The translations under genes were made by a program, and so were the position numbers. A stretch of 64,000 nt of DNA from Cellulomonas sp. URHD0024. GTDB lineage: Bacteria; Actinomycetota; Actinomycetes; Actinomycetales; Cellulomonadaceae. The stretch covers positions 186,001 through 250,000 of the forward strand of contig NZ_AUEW01000007.1 in NCBI RefSeq assembly GCF_000426185.1, written 5' to 3'. The notes under the pieces are model-generated. The model had not been told where the DNA came from and ran no database searches. It saw only the letters and a list, made by a program, of their open reading frames with translations. Of the stretch, positions 26,488-35,349 are shown in pieces. Within the stretch, counting starts at the first letter, position 1, and each line of letters opens with the position of its first letter.

Positions 26488-26773
26488 TGCAGCAACGCTA
26501 GCTGCGGTGTCCTGGCACGTTGATCGGCGCCGTGCCCCTCCTGGCTGACTTCACACCGCAACGTTCAACGGATGAACGGCTGCGACGTTGTGCTTCTCCG
26601 AGTTGCTCTCGCATGTGCGTCTGCAGTCGGTTCGTCGATGGCCCGCCGGCCTGCGGGTCCGACGGGCGGAGCGGCTTTGGAGTCAGTCAGGCAGTGCGGG
26701 CCGGGTCTGATCCCCGAGGGGGATCGCGGCAGCGTGCGCATGAACGCTCCTCCCCGTGCTTCGCACGCGTGCG

Positions 26774-26965
26774 CTAGGACGACCGCCGCCCAAGGGCGGC
26801 GCGGATCACCGTGGCGATCGCGTTCGATGCCTTGCCTGCGTCGCAGTGAAGCGCCCGAGCTACGACCACGATCACCAGTCCGGTGACGAGCACAAGCGCA
26901 CACAGGCCGAGGCTGCACCAAAGCAGCCACATTCCGGCCGGTTGGACAAATGCTCCGGGACTCAT
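26774..26965 (-). CDS. Small single-pass membrane protein
   Basis: A 63-residue protein with one clear membrane segment (WLLWCSLGLCALVLVTGLVI, residues about 12-31) and a basic C terminus. ATG 26965 is preferred to the codon at 27034. It is divergent from the winged-helix-like gene at 27033 with 67 bases between the starts. Function unknown. Confidence 0.45.
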   Translation of the reverse strand: MSPGAFVQPAGMWLLWCSLGLCALVLVTGLVIVVVARALHCDAGKASNAIATVIRAALGRRSS

Positions 26966-27032
26966 AATCAGCAAAGTAGCCGATGGATTCAGACTATCGT
27001 CTAGGGAGGCCCAGGTTCGGTACAGTGTCTGC

Positions 27033-27899
27033 ATGTACTACACGGCGGGTGGGCGAGGTCGCGTGAGGATCCGCGAGACGCACGTGCGCGACCACATCGC
27101 GCCGTTGCTGACGCGTGGAGCGGTGGGAGTCGTCAAGGTCGACCTCGTCATGCGCGGACTCGCGGGCGCGGCACCGGATTGCGGACGGCCGGGCGAGCTG
27201 CCAGCGGAACTCTCGTGGGACGAGTTGCATGACCTCGTCCGTCCCCGGTCGTTCTACGGCTCGGACAGCGTTCTCAAGCGCAAGTGGATCAGCGACAAGG
27301 TGCTGCAGCTTGAGGCGATGAACTTGCTCCGTCGGGAGGATCGCCCAGGTCGGCGGCCGCAGATCGTGATTCTCTGCGATGACGGATCCGGTCGGGACTT
27401 TGACGACCCTGGAGCGGGGGCCGAGTCCTCATACGTAACGGTTCTGGGTGGCGTGTTTGAAACGGGGCGGATCACGGCGTGGTCTACCCCCGAGATCGCG
27501 GCTTACCTCGCGTCGATGGTTGCGGAACGGTTCGCCCGAGCGGATCCAGCGATGTTTGCCCTGGAGGCGGGCCGCCCCTTCGGCGGGGGTGTGTGGTTCC
27601 GTCCGTTGAGCTGGTTCGCAGATCAGGACGAACGACGCCCGGCGACTCACGTAAGGATCCCGTTCTCGACAAGGACCCTTCGCCGCGGCTTGGAAATGCT
27701 GCGAGATGAGGGTCTCCTGGCCTCCACTCGGATCCACGAAGATCCGAGGACTCAGCGGCCCTTTACGGCCCGCGAAGGTCGCCTCATCTACCTGAACGGC
27801 TTCGACGACCTGCGGCCCGAGCGACCTCCGCTGCGGGCATGGGCCTTGCACTCGCAGCTGGAGCGGGGCCCGGATAGCGCGCAGGACTACGCCGGGTAG
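27033..27899 (+). CDS. Hypothetical protein with two winged-helix-like regions
   Basis: A 288-residue protein. Two regions read like winged helices: one around residues 80-115 (KWISDKVLQLEAMNLLRRED) and one around residues 210-260 (STRTLRRGLEMLRDEGLLAS, then a strand-like GRLIYLNGF). Paired winged helices occur in plasmid replication initiators and in some regulators, but I cannot assign it to either. ATG 27033 is chosen; the upstream part of the frame from 26883 has no ribosome-binding site. A possible -10 (TACAGT) lies only a few bases upstream, so the transcript may be nearly leaderless. Confidence 0.55.
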   Translation: MYYTAGGRGRVRIRETHVRDHIAPLLTRGAVGVVKVDLVMRGLAGAAPDCGRPGELPAELSWDELHDLVRPRSFYGSDSVLKRKWISDKVLQLEAMNLLRREDRPGRRPQIVILCDDGSGRDFDDPGAGAESSYVTVLGGVFETGRITAWSTPEIAAYLASMVAERFARADPAMFALEAGRPFGGGVWFRPLSWFADQDERRPATHVRIPFSTRTLRRGLEMLRDEGLLASTRIHEDPRTQRPFTAREGRLIYLNGFDDLRPERPPLRAWALHSQLERGPDSAQDYAG

Positions 27900-27978
27900 G
27901 TCGAGATCTCGCTGCGTCGGGAGCGGTTCACCCGGTCAACACAGCCCGCCGCGCGGCGTGATCCGGGAGCATCGGGGG

Positions 27979-28656
27979 ATGCGGCCTGCGCCTCGCGACC
28001 TCGAGCCACTCCTTGCGGGCGAGTTCCGTGTGCAACGTGGATTTTCGTACCCGCGCGAGACATGGCGGGGGTGGACCGGGCACCTTGATCGGAACGGGTC
28101 GATGCTCGCCGGGTTGCCGCCCGAGCTCGACAGGGCGACTGCGGCGCATCTCGTGGAGGATCTTCTGCCCCGTGACGTTACCGCTGCCTTCACTGTCGCG
28201 ATGATCTGGGGGCACGGGTCGACGGGCTATGGTCCCTACCGCACGGCCACGATCTTGACCGCGTCCCGGTCGCCCAAGAATGTCCCGGTAGATGCCACCG
28301 TCCGCGGACGGCTCGGGGAGTCCGTCGAGGTCGCCCGCGAGGCGGGCTCGGTCGAGGGATACCGATTCCTGAACAACCGACCCGGCAAGGTTTCGGGGCT
28401 CGGACCTGCGTTCTTCACGAAGTGGCTGTACTTCGTCACCGCTCGAGGTGAGGCCCGATCCGCCAGTGCGGCGCCCGTACTTGACGGGCTCGTCCTTGCG
28501 TGGCTTACCGCTCGCGGTGTTCCGCTCCGGGCCGGGTACACCGACGACTATGCGCGGTACGTCGAGACGCTGACTCATTGGGGCGCTCCGCACGGGCTGG
28601 CGCCGGTGGCCGTGGAAGAGCGGATCTTCAGGCTCATCCGCGATGACGGGGTATGA
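27979..28656 (+). CDS. 8-oxoguanine DNA glycosylase OGG-fold protein
   Basis: A 225-residue protein. Segments AMIWGHGSTGYGPYRTATIL and FLNNRPGKVSGLGPAFFTKW match the pattern of proteins annotated as OGG-fold in actinobacteria, which resemble the helix-hairpin-helix core of 8-oxoguanine glycosylases. Whether this one removes oxidised guanine is unknown; such standalone OGG-fold proteins are frequent next to defence genes. ATG 27979 follows GGGAG by ten bases; GTG 27958 is an alternative. Confidence 0.6.
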   Translation: MRPAPRDLEPLLAGEFRVQRGFSYPRETWRGWTGHLDRNGSMLAGLPPELDRATAAHLVEDLLPRDVTAAFTVAMIWGHGSTGYGPYRTATILTASRSPKNVPVDATVRGRLGESVEVAREAGSVEGYRFLNNRPGKVSGLGPAFFTKWLYFVTARGEARSASAAPVLDGLVLAWLTARGVPLRAGYTDDYARYVETLTHWGAPHGLAPVAVEERIFRLIRDDGV

Positions 28657-28749
28657 CCACCGTGTCGCCCATGCGACGGGCCACGACGTGTTCGGTCCGT
28701 GCCGACATCAACGCACTGGGCGCGTCACGGTGGCGCCAACGTGGTGGTG

Positions 28750-29280
28750 ATGAAGGACTGGACGGTTCCAGAGTTGCGTGCGATGGGCTTCACCGGCTTC
28801 GTGCGCTTCACTGAGCTCCCCACCGCGGACGTGCCGACGGATCCAGGCATCTACGTCGTGGTCCGGGATCCGTCTGCGGCTGTGACGTTCGCGGAGTCGA
28901 GCGTTGCGGGCTCGTTCAAGCACAAGGATCCATCGGTCGCTCTGACGCGTCTCGCGGACGCGTGGGTTCCTGACGGGGTCGTGCTCTACATCGGTAAGGC
29001 GGGGGCCGGCGTGGCCGGGAGCCGCGGGCTCCGAAGAAGGCTCGACGAGTACCGACGCCACGGCGCCGGAGAGCCGGTCGGCCACTGGGGTGGCCGGTAC
29101 ATCTGGCAACTCGCTGACGCTGACGACTTGCTCGTCGCTTGGCTGCCAACGCCGGACAGAGATCCGGAGGATGTCGAAGGCGCACTGCTGACCCAGTTCG
29201 CTGAGCGCTACGGGCGGCGGCCCTTCGCGAACCGGAAGATGGGCCGTGTCGTCGCCCTCCGCGTGGAGCGCGATGGATGA
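28750..29280 (+). CDS. GIY-YIG-like nuclease
   Basis: A 176-residue protein with the two signature strands of the GIY-YIG fold: GIYVVVR near residue 34 and VLYIGKAG near residue 78, followed by a helix GLRRRLDEYRRHG whose arginine would be catalytic. A downstream Glu (DPEDVEGALL) could bind the metal. GIY-YIG enzymes cut DNA in repair, restriction and mobile introns. ATG 28750 is chosen, though three GTG codons just before it are possible. It lies 93 bases after the OGG-fold gene on the same strand. Confidence 0.7.
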   Translation: MKDWTVPELRAMGFTGFVRFTELPTADVPTDPGIYVVVRDPSAAVTFAESSVAGSFKHKDPSVALTRLADAWVPDGVVLYIGKAGAGVAGSRGLRRRLDEYRRHGAGEPVGHWGGRYIWQLADADDLLVAWLPTPDRDPEDVEGALLTQFAERYGRRPFANRKMGRVVALRVERDG

Positions 29281-29432
29281 CGCTGTTGCCGGTCTACGCG
29301 CGACCACGTACTCGGGGACCCTGTCGGGCGCGGTATGTGGAGCATTGGACGTGGGCGGCGGCGCTCAACGGCAAGCCCGGGATTGTCGCTGGTCATCGGG
29401 ATGGATGCGGCGGATTTGGTGTGCCCTGCTAG
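29277..29432 (+). CDS. Possible small ORF coupled to the GIY-YIG gene
   Basis: A 51-codon frame whose ATG overlaps the TGA of the GIY-YIG gene (ATGA). It encodes a Trp/Gly-rich peptide (YVEHWTWAAALNGKPGIVAG) with no family recognised. The overlap suggests coupling, but the frame is short and might be a gene remnant. Confidence 0.25.
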   Translation: MTLLPVYARPRTRGPCRARYVEHWTWAAALNGKPGIVAGHRDGCGGFGVPC

Positions 29433-29520
29433 TCAGGATGTTTGTGCAGGTCAGGCGGCTCAGCGTGTGAGCATCTGGCCGGATTTCGTGTGACGACCTC
29501 CTCCGAGGGTGGGTGAATTC

Positions 29521-29630
29521 GCAGGCCAGGTAGTTGTGTCAACACCCCGCCAACCGCAGTGAACGCAGGGCCCCGACCAGCAGCAACGCCGGTCGGGGCC
29601 CTCCGTTTTACCTTGAACTCACCGAATTCC
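29521..29630 (+). repeat. Dispersed intergenic repeat, copy A
   Basis: This copy contains the family core from GCAGTGAACGCAG (29556) through a hairpin with perfect 12-bp arms (29567-29578 and 29591-29602, loop 12 bases) and a T-rich tail. It is cut off near GAATTC. The 35 bases before the core are shared with copy E. It ends about 20 bases beyond the 3' end of the ROK gene and could act as its terminator. Confidence 0.8.
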
Positions 29631-29650
29631 TTGGAGCGACTTGCGACGCC

Positions 29651-30799
29651 TCACCGACTGCGGAGGACGAAGTCCTGGATGGCGACGACGGCTGCGCCTC
29701 GAGCCCACTGCGAGAAGTCGCCGGGGCGGACCACGATGTCCAATGTCGATGCGCGTGGATCACGGTCTGCCGCGATAGCGGTGTGCAGCGCTTCGGCGCC
29801 GACGGTGGCCAACGCGACGCCTTCGCCTGAAAGCACGATCCGTTCGGGCATCGTGAGGTTGGCGACGGCCGCGACGAGGTGGCCCAGACCAGTGGCGGCG
29901 TCGTCGACGAGCCGGCGAGCAGCGGGGTCGCCCGAAACGGCCAGCCCCATCAGTTCGTCGTAGTTGATCGATCGGCCGTGCGCGAGGCTTGCCTGGCGGG
30001 TGAGCGACTCGATCGTGAGCATCGACCGGGCGCAGCCGCGGTGGCCTTCCGGGCACAGCGGTCCGTTCGGGTCGAGCGGAAAATGGCCCACCAGGCCCAG
30101 TCCCATGTCCTCGTGCGTGACAACGCGGTTGTCCACGACCAGGCCGTATCCGACCCCCGCCCCGACGGTCAGCAAAGCGAACCGTTGCACATCTCGGCCC
30201 CCGCCGAACCAGTGCTCTGCGGCCGTGAGGGCGGCGACGTCGTTCTCCACGACGCACGGTAGGCCGGTCGCCTGCGCGAGCATCGAGCCGAATGGCACGT
30301 CCTGCCAGCCGAGGAACGGCGCGACCCGCACGGTCGAGCGATCGGGCGCATGACCGCCGAGGCCGACCCCGATCCCGGCCAGCCTCGACGCGTCGCTGTG
30401 GTCGCGGACGATCGCGTCGAGCGTGTCTGCCACCTGTTCGACGACGGCGGCGGAGTGGTGTGACGGCAGGGGAACGTGCTGAGTGGCGAGCACCGTGCCG
30501 CGCAGGTCGACGAGGACGATGTGCGCGGCCTCGCCCGTGAGTGTGACGCCCCCGAACGTGTGCGATGACGCGTCGACGTCGAGCGGCTGTCCCGGTCGAC
30601 CAGCGGCGGAGTCCTGCCGAGCGGCACCCTCGATCAGCAGACCTTGCTCGACGAGCGGTTTGGTGAGCCGCGACAGCGTTGCCTGGGAGAGGTCCAGTCG
30701 GCGTGCGAGCTCCGCGCGTGAGAGGGGGCCGCGCAGGAGCACCTCGAGCGCGACGTCCAGGGCGGTTCCGCTCTCGATCGTCCAGGCGCGCGTCGTCAC
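29651..30799 (-). CDS. ROK-family transcriptional repressor
   Basis: A 382-residue regulator. The N terminus is a winged helix (LSRAELARRLDLSQATLSRL) and the remainder is the ROK sugar-kinase-like domain, with GVGYGLVVD, the zinc motif GHRGCARSM preceded by CPEG, and a late LSGEGVALA. ROK repressors lose DNA binding when they bind a sugar. GTG 30799 is chosen for its GGAGG ribosome-binding site; ATG 30850 would lengthen the protein without support. Divergent position next to the alpha-galactosidase operon strongly suggests it controls that operon, with a galactoside or galactose as the signal. Confidence 0.9.
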   Translation of the reverse strand: MTTRAWTIESGTALDVALEVLLRGPLSRAELARRLDLSQATLSRLTKPLVEQGLLIEGAARQDSAAGRPGQPLDVDASSHTFGGVTLTGEAAHIVLVDLRGTVLATQHVPLPSHHSAAVVEQVADTLDAIVRDHSDASRLAGIGVGLGGHAPDRSTVRVAPFLGWQDVPFGSMLAQATGLPCVVENDVAALTAAEHWFGGGRDVQRFALLTVGAGVGYGLVVDNRVVTHEDMGLGLVGHFPLDPNGPLCPEGHRGCARSMLTIESLTRQASLAHGRSINYDELMGLAVSGDPAARRLVDDAATGLGHLVAAVANLTMPERIVLSGEGVALATVGAEALHTAIAADRDPRASTLDIVVRPGDFSQWARGAAVVAIQDFVLRSR

Positions 30800-30979
30800 G
30801 CTCGAGTCCTCCGTTCCGGGTCGGCCAAGTCCGCCGACATCGAACCACACACGCGATCATAACTTGCATCCTGATCGAAAGTAGGGCCCAAGATGCAGAC
30901 AGATGTGACTTGTGCCACTCTGAGCGCATGTATTATCTTCCATCACACAAGTAAGTCGTTGACGCCTGGAGGAGGAGCC
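30800..30979. promoter_or_regulatory. Divergent promoter region of ROK gene and alpha-galactosidase operon
   Basis: On the plus strand TTGTGC (30910-30915) and TATTAT (30931-30936) could form a promoter with a short 15-base spacer. On the minus strand TATGAT (complement of 30856-30861) is a good -10 for the ROK gene. CGATCA (30854-30859) and TGATCG (30872-30877) form an interrupted inverted repeat overlapping that -10, a possible ROK operator. Confidence 0.45.
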
Positions 30980-33133
30980 TTGTCGCTCACGTCGGTGACG
31001 ACCGCCCCCCTGCACCTGCGTGCCGGTGGGACCAGCGTCGTCCTGGATCTGCGAGGCGGCGGCTTGCCGCGGATCGTGCACTGGGGGCATGACCTCGGCT
31101 CGATCGCGCCGGAGTCGCTCGTCGAGCTCGCGGACGCCCAGGTGCCTCCGCGAGTGACCGGATCCTTGGACTCTCCGGTCGCGTTCGCCGTGCTGCCCGA
31201 GCAGTCGGCCGGTTGGCTCGGGACGCCAGGGGTCTCGGGTCACCGGGCAGGGTCGGCTTTCAGTACCCGCTTCGAAGTCGACGGCGTGGACGCCCGGGGC
31301 ACGGGATTGGTGGTGCACGCGGCGGACCCGGCTGCGGAAGTGGCCGTGGACGTGGAGCTCGAGATCACCCCCTCCGGGCTGCTGCGCGTCAGGGCTGGTC
31401 TGACCAACACGGGGACGAGCGTGTTCGACCTCGAGGGTCTTGTGCTCGCGCTGCCCGTCCCGGACCTCGCGACGGAGCTCCTGACGACGACGGGCCGGCA
31501 CCTGCGCGAACGCGTACCGCAACGCCAGCCGTTCACGTTCGGGACGTTCATGCGGGAGAGCCGGCGCGGCCGGCCCGGGGCAGACGCGACCCTCGTGCTC
31601 GCGGCGGGGGAGCGGGGCTTCACCTCGAGGTCCGGGCGGGTCTGGGGCGTGCACGTCGCCTGGAGCGGCAACCACCGGGTACTCGCGGAGCGAGCGATCT
31701 CGGGGGAGTCGTTCCTGGCCGGTGGCGAGCTGTTGCTGCCCGGCGAGGTCAGGCTCGAGCCCGGCGCCCGATACGAGTCCCCGTGGCTCTACGGGAGCCA
31801 CGGGAACGGGCTCGACGAGCTCGCCTCCCGCTTCCACGAACACCTCCGTGCACGCCCGCACCACCCGAGCACCCCGCGGCCGGTGACCCTGAACACCTGG
31901 GAAGCCGTCTACTTCGACCACGACCTCGACAGGCTGACCCACCTGGCCGACGTCGCGGCCGAGCTCGGCGTGGAGCGGTTCGTGCTGGACGACGGGTGGT
32001 TCGGGTCACGTCGTGACGACACCCAAGGGTTGGGCGACTGGCACGTCTCGCCCGACGTGTGGCCTGCCGGCCTGCACCCGCTGGCGGATCACGTGGTGGA
32101 CCGGGGGATGCAGTTCGGGCTCTGGGTGGAGCCCGAGATGGTGAACCCTGACTCGGACCTGGCCCGAGCCCACCCTGACTGGATCCTCGGTGCTCCCGGC
32201 CGGGCGCCGGTGGCCGCCCGGCACCAGCAGGTGCTGGACCTCGGCAACCCCGACGCGTTCGCACACATCCTCGGGCGGCTGGACGCGCTCCTGGACGAGT
32301 ACCCGATCGCCTATCTGAAGTGGGACCACAACCGGGACCTGGTCGAACCGGGCCACGGCGCCGGCGGCGTCCCGGGCGTGCACCGACACACGCTGGCGGT
32401 GTACCGGCTGCTCGATGAGCTGCGGGCCCGGCACCACGGCCTCGAGATCGAGTCGTGCGCATCGGGCGGTGCCCGGGTCGACCTGGGGATCATGGAGCGC
32501 ACCGACCGCATCTGGGCCAGCGACTGCATCGACCCGCTGGAGCGCGAGGAGATCCAACGGTGGACCGAGCTGCTCCTGCCTCCCGAGCTGATCGGCGAGC
32601 ACGTCGGCTCACCTGTTGCCCACACGACCGGTCGCACCCACACCCTGGACTTCCGCGCGGCGTCGGCGTTCTTCGGCCACCTCGGCATCGAGTGGGACAT
32701 CGCCCAGGCCGACGCTGGTGAGCGTGCGCGGATGGCCGAGTGGATCACCGCCCACAAGGCGCTTCGGGGACTCCTGCACACCGGCACCCGCGTGCACGCC
32801 GACCACCCTGACCCGGCGTTGCGTGTCCACGGCGTCGTCGCCGTCGACCGTGACGATGCCGTCTTCGCCGTCACCCAGCTCACCACGAGCCTGCAGTACC
32901 CGACCGGGACGCTCCGGCTGCCCGGCCTCGACCCGGACGCCGTGTACGACGTGCGCCCGCTCCCGCCCGGCGACCGCATCGAGGGAATGGCGCTGGAGCC
33001 GTTGCCTTGGTGGCGAAACGGCGTCAGGCTCACCGGCCGCGCCCTGGCGGAGGTCGGCGTCCGTGCCCCGGTCCAGTTCCCGGAGCGCACCGTCCTGGTC
33101 CGCGCGCGTCGCATCGACGCCCCGTCGCCCTGA
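30980..33133 (+). CDS. Alpha-galactosidase, GH36
   Basis: A 717-residue cytoplasmic GH36 enzyme. The nucleophile motif LKWDHNRDL lies near residue 447 and the acid/base motif WASDCIDPLE near residue 512, with ESCASGGARVDLG between them. It releases galactose from alpha-galactosides such as melibiose or raffinose. The start is TTG 30980, eight bases after a strong GGAGGAGG; a GTG at 30995 is the alternative. It is the first gene of an operon that continues with transporter and Leloir genes. The absence of a signal peptide fits import of intact oligosaccharides by the ABC system. Confidence 0.93.
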   Translation: MSLTSVTTAPLHLRAGGTSVVLDLRGGGLPRIVHWGHDLGSIAPESLVELADAQVPPRVTGSLDSPVAFAVLPEQSAGWLGTPGVSGHRAGSAFSTRFEVDGVDARGTGLVVHAADPAAEVAVDVELEITPSGLLRVRAGLTNTGTSVFDLEGLVLALPVPDLATELLTTTGRHLRERVPQRQPFTFGTFMRESRRGRPGADATLVLAAGERGFTSRSGRVWGVHVAWSGNHRVLAERAISGESFLAGGELLLPGEVRLEPGARYESPWLYGSHGNGLDELASRFHEHLRARPHHPSTPRPVTLNTWEAVYFDHDLDRLTHLADVAAELGVERFVLDDGWFGSRRDDTQGLGDWHVSPDVWPAGLHPLADHVVDRGMQFGLWVEPEMVNPDSDLARAHPDWILGAPGRAPVAARHQQVLDLGNPDAFAHILGRLDALLDEYPIAYLKWDHNRDLVEPGHGAGGVPGVHRHTLAVYRLLDELRARHHGLEIESCASGGARVDLGIMERTDRIWASDCIDPLEREEIQRWTELLLPPELIGEHVGSPVAHTTGRTHTLDFRAASAFFGHLGIEWDIAQADAGERARMAEWITAHKALRGLLHTGTRVHADHPDPALRVHGVVAVDRDDAVFAVTQLTTSLQYPTGTLRLPGLDPDAVYDVRPLPPGDRIEGMALEPLPWWRNGVRLTGRALAEVGVRAPVQFPERTVLVRARRIDAPSP

Positions 33134-33151
33134 CCCCGCAGGAGGCATCAC

Positions 33152-34420
33152 ATGGCTCCACACCGAGCACGGATCCTGACGACACTCGTCGCCGCGATCG
33201 CCCTGGTCGTCCCGCTCGCCGCCTGCTCCGGTCAGGCAGGTGAGGGCAAGACGACGATCACGTTCTTCCAGTTCAAGCCTGAGGCCATCCAGTACTTCGA
33301 GGACCTGGCAACACAGTTCGAAGCGCAGAATCCCGACATCCACGTCGTCGTCCAGAACGTGCCCGACCCGGAGACCGCCCTACGCACCCGGCTCGTGAAG
33401 AACGACGTGCCCGACGTGATGACGCTCAACGGAAACGGCACGTTCGGCGAGTTCGCCTCCGCGGGGATCTTCACCGACTTCCGCAAGGACCCGGTCCTCG
33501 ACAAGGTCAACCCTGGCTTCGTCAAGGTGCTCCAGGCGCTCGGCGAGAGCTCACCCGGAGCGGTCAACGGCGTCCCCTTCGCCGCAAACGCGAGCGGCAT
33601 CCTCTACAACGAGGACCTGTTTGCCCAGCAGGGCATCAAGGTCCCCACCACCTGGGACGAGCTGATCGCCGACGCCAAGGCGTTCAAGGCAGCGGGCATC
33701 ACACCGTTCTACGGCATGCTCGGCGACGCCTGGACCGCGCAGTCACCCCTGGCCCCACTGACCGCCCAGACGCAGCCCACGGACTTCTTCCAGCAGCGGT
33801 TCGCCGACAAGACCACCTTCCAGGCCGGCTGGCGCACCGCCATCGACGAGCTCGGCCAGCTGTACGACTACACCCAACCGGACCCGGTCTCCTCCAACTA
33901 CCAGGACGGCACGCGGGCATTCGCCGAGGGCAAGTCAGCGATGCTGCTGCTCGGCAGCTACGCCGTCCCGCAGATCCGCTCGTTCAAGCCGAAGTTCACC
34001 GTCGGCAGCTTCGCGTTCCCGGCGACGAACGACCCGGCCAAGACCACCCTCGTCTCGGGCGTCGACGTGCTCGTGACGACCTCGGCGCACGGGAAGCACC
34101 CGCAGGAGTCGGAGAAGTTCGTCAAGTTCCTCATGCAACCCGACGTCGTCCAGAAGTACTCCGAAGCACAGGTGGCCATACCCGCGATCGAAGGTGCCAC
34201 CAACAACGACCCGGCCCTCGTCGGTATCCAGCCCTACATCGACGACAAGAAGCTGGTCGGCTTCACCGACCACCAGTTCATCGCCGCGATCCCGCTCGCC
34301 CCGCTCCTGCAGGAGTACCTGCTGAACCGCGACGCGTCCAAGATGCTCCGCAAGCTCGACAACAACTGGGACAAGGTCGCGGCCCGCCGCACCTGGGGCC
34401 TGGGAAAGGTGCAGTCATGA
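33152..34420 (+). CDS. Sugar ABC transporter substrate-binding lipoprotein
   Basis: A 422-residue extracytoplasmic binding protein of the cluster-B/MalE type. The lipobox LAAC places the lipidated Cys at residue 25. It follows the alpha-galactosidase by 18 bases and its stop overlaps the first permease as ATGA. The likely ligand is an alpha-galactoside, from operon context. No ATP-binding subunit is encoded here; such actinobacterial systems usually share the MsiK-type ATPase encoded elsewhere. Confidence 0.92.
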   Translation: MAPHRARILTTLVAAIALVVPLAACSGQAGEGKTTITFFQFKPEAIQYFEDLATQFEAQNPDIHVVVQNVPDPETALRTRLVKNDVPDVMTLNGNGTFGEFASAGIFTDFRKDPVLDKVNPGFVKVLQALGESSPGAVNGVPFAANASGILYNEDLFAQQGIKVPTTWDELIADAKAFKAAGITPFYGMLGDAWTAQSPLAPLTAQTQPTDFFQQRFADKTTFQAGWRTAIDELGQLYDYTQPDPVSSNYQDGTRAFAEGKSAMLLLGSYAVPQIRSFKPKFTVGSFAFPATNDPAKTTLVSGVDVLVTTSAHGKHPQESEKFVKFLMQPDVVQKYSEAQVAIPAIEGATNNDPALVGIQPYIDDKKLVGFTDHQFIAAIPLAPLLQEYLLNRDASKMLRKLDNNWDKVAARRTWGLGKVQS

Positions 34421-35349
34421 CGACGACGACACGACCGCCCCGCACGACCGGCCCCGCTCCACAGCAGGTCCGCAAGAAGGGCATCGCTTCGCGCACGCCG
34501 CGCGCGTTCTACTGGATGGTTCTGCCGGCGTTCGCACTGTTCTTCCTTCTGCACACCGTCCCGGTCCTGCAGGGTGTGTTCTACAGCTTCACCGACTCCC
34601 CGGGCTACGGGCCGTGGAACTTCGTCGGACTGTCAAACTACAAGGCGCTGTTCACCGACAGCCGCGTCCTGCACGCCTACCTGTTCACCTTCCAGTTCGC
34701 CATCGTCGCGACGATCCTCGTCAATATCATCGCGCTCGGCGTAGCGATGGCGCTCAATTCTCGGATCAAGTTCAAGACGACCCTGCGGGGCGTCTACTTC
34801 ATCCCCTACGTGCTGTCGATCCTCGTGATCGGGTACGTGTTCCAGTACCTGTTCACCTTCTCTATCCCGGCTATCGCACAAGCGGTCGGCAACGCCAAGT
34901 TCTCCACGTCGATCCTGTCCGACGAGGGCCTGGCATGGGTGGCCATCGTCATCCTCGCCGTCTGGCAGTCGGCCGCCTTCAACATCGTGCTCTACCTCGC
35001 CGGACTCCAGACGGTCCCTGCCGAGCTCTACGAAGCCGGCTCGCTCGACGGCGCCGGCTCGTGGAAGAAGTTCACCAACATCACCTTCCCGATGATCTGG
35101 GGCTTCTTCGTCATCAACATGGTGCTGTCCCTCAAAGGGTTCCTGCAGGTCTTCGACCACGTCGTGGCCATGACGAACGGCGGGCCCGGCACCGCGACCG
35201 AGTCCGTCGGGCTCGTCATCTACAAGGGCGGCTTCCAAGGCGGGGAGTTCGGCTACCAGCTGGCCAACGCCGTGGTCTTCATGATCGTGATCATCGTGTT
35301 CGCCCTCGTCCAGTTCCGTGTCCTGCAGCGTGAGGATGTGACGGCATGA
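34417..35349 (+). CDS. Sugar ABC transporter permease (MalF type)
   Basis: A 310-residue permease with six membrane segments. The cytoplasmic EAA loop (ELYEAGSLDGAGSWKKFTNI) is intact near residues 205-224. It is translationally coupled on both sides, overlapping the binding protein and the next permease by four bases each. Confidence 0.93.
   Translation: MTTTTRPPRTTGPAPQQVRKKGIASRTPRAFYWMVLPAFALFFLLHTVPVLQGVFYSFTDSPGYGPWNFVGLSNYKALFTDSRVLHAYLFTFQFAIVATILVNIIALGVAMALNSRIKFKTTLRGVYFIPYVLSILVIGYVFQYLFTFSIPAIAQAVGNAKFSTSILSDEGLAWVAIVILAVWQSAAFNIVLYLAGLQTVPAELYEAGSLDGAGSWKKFTNITFPMIWGFFVINMVLSLKGFLQVFDHVVAMTNGGPGTATESVGLVIYKGGFQGGEFGYQLANAVVFMIVIIVFALVQFRVLQREDVTA

Noticed and set aside
17225..29650. 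Integrative element bounded by tRNA-Ser and a direct repeat of its 3' end
   Set aside because: No copy of the tRNA 3' end was found at the right border near 29.5 kb, so a classical attL/attR pair could not be shown.
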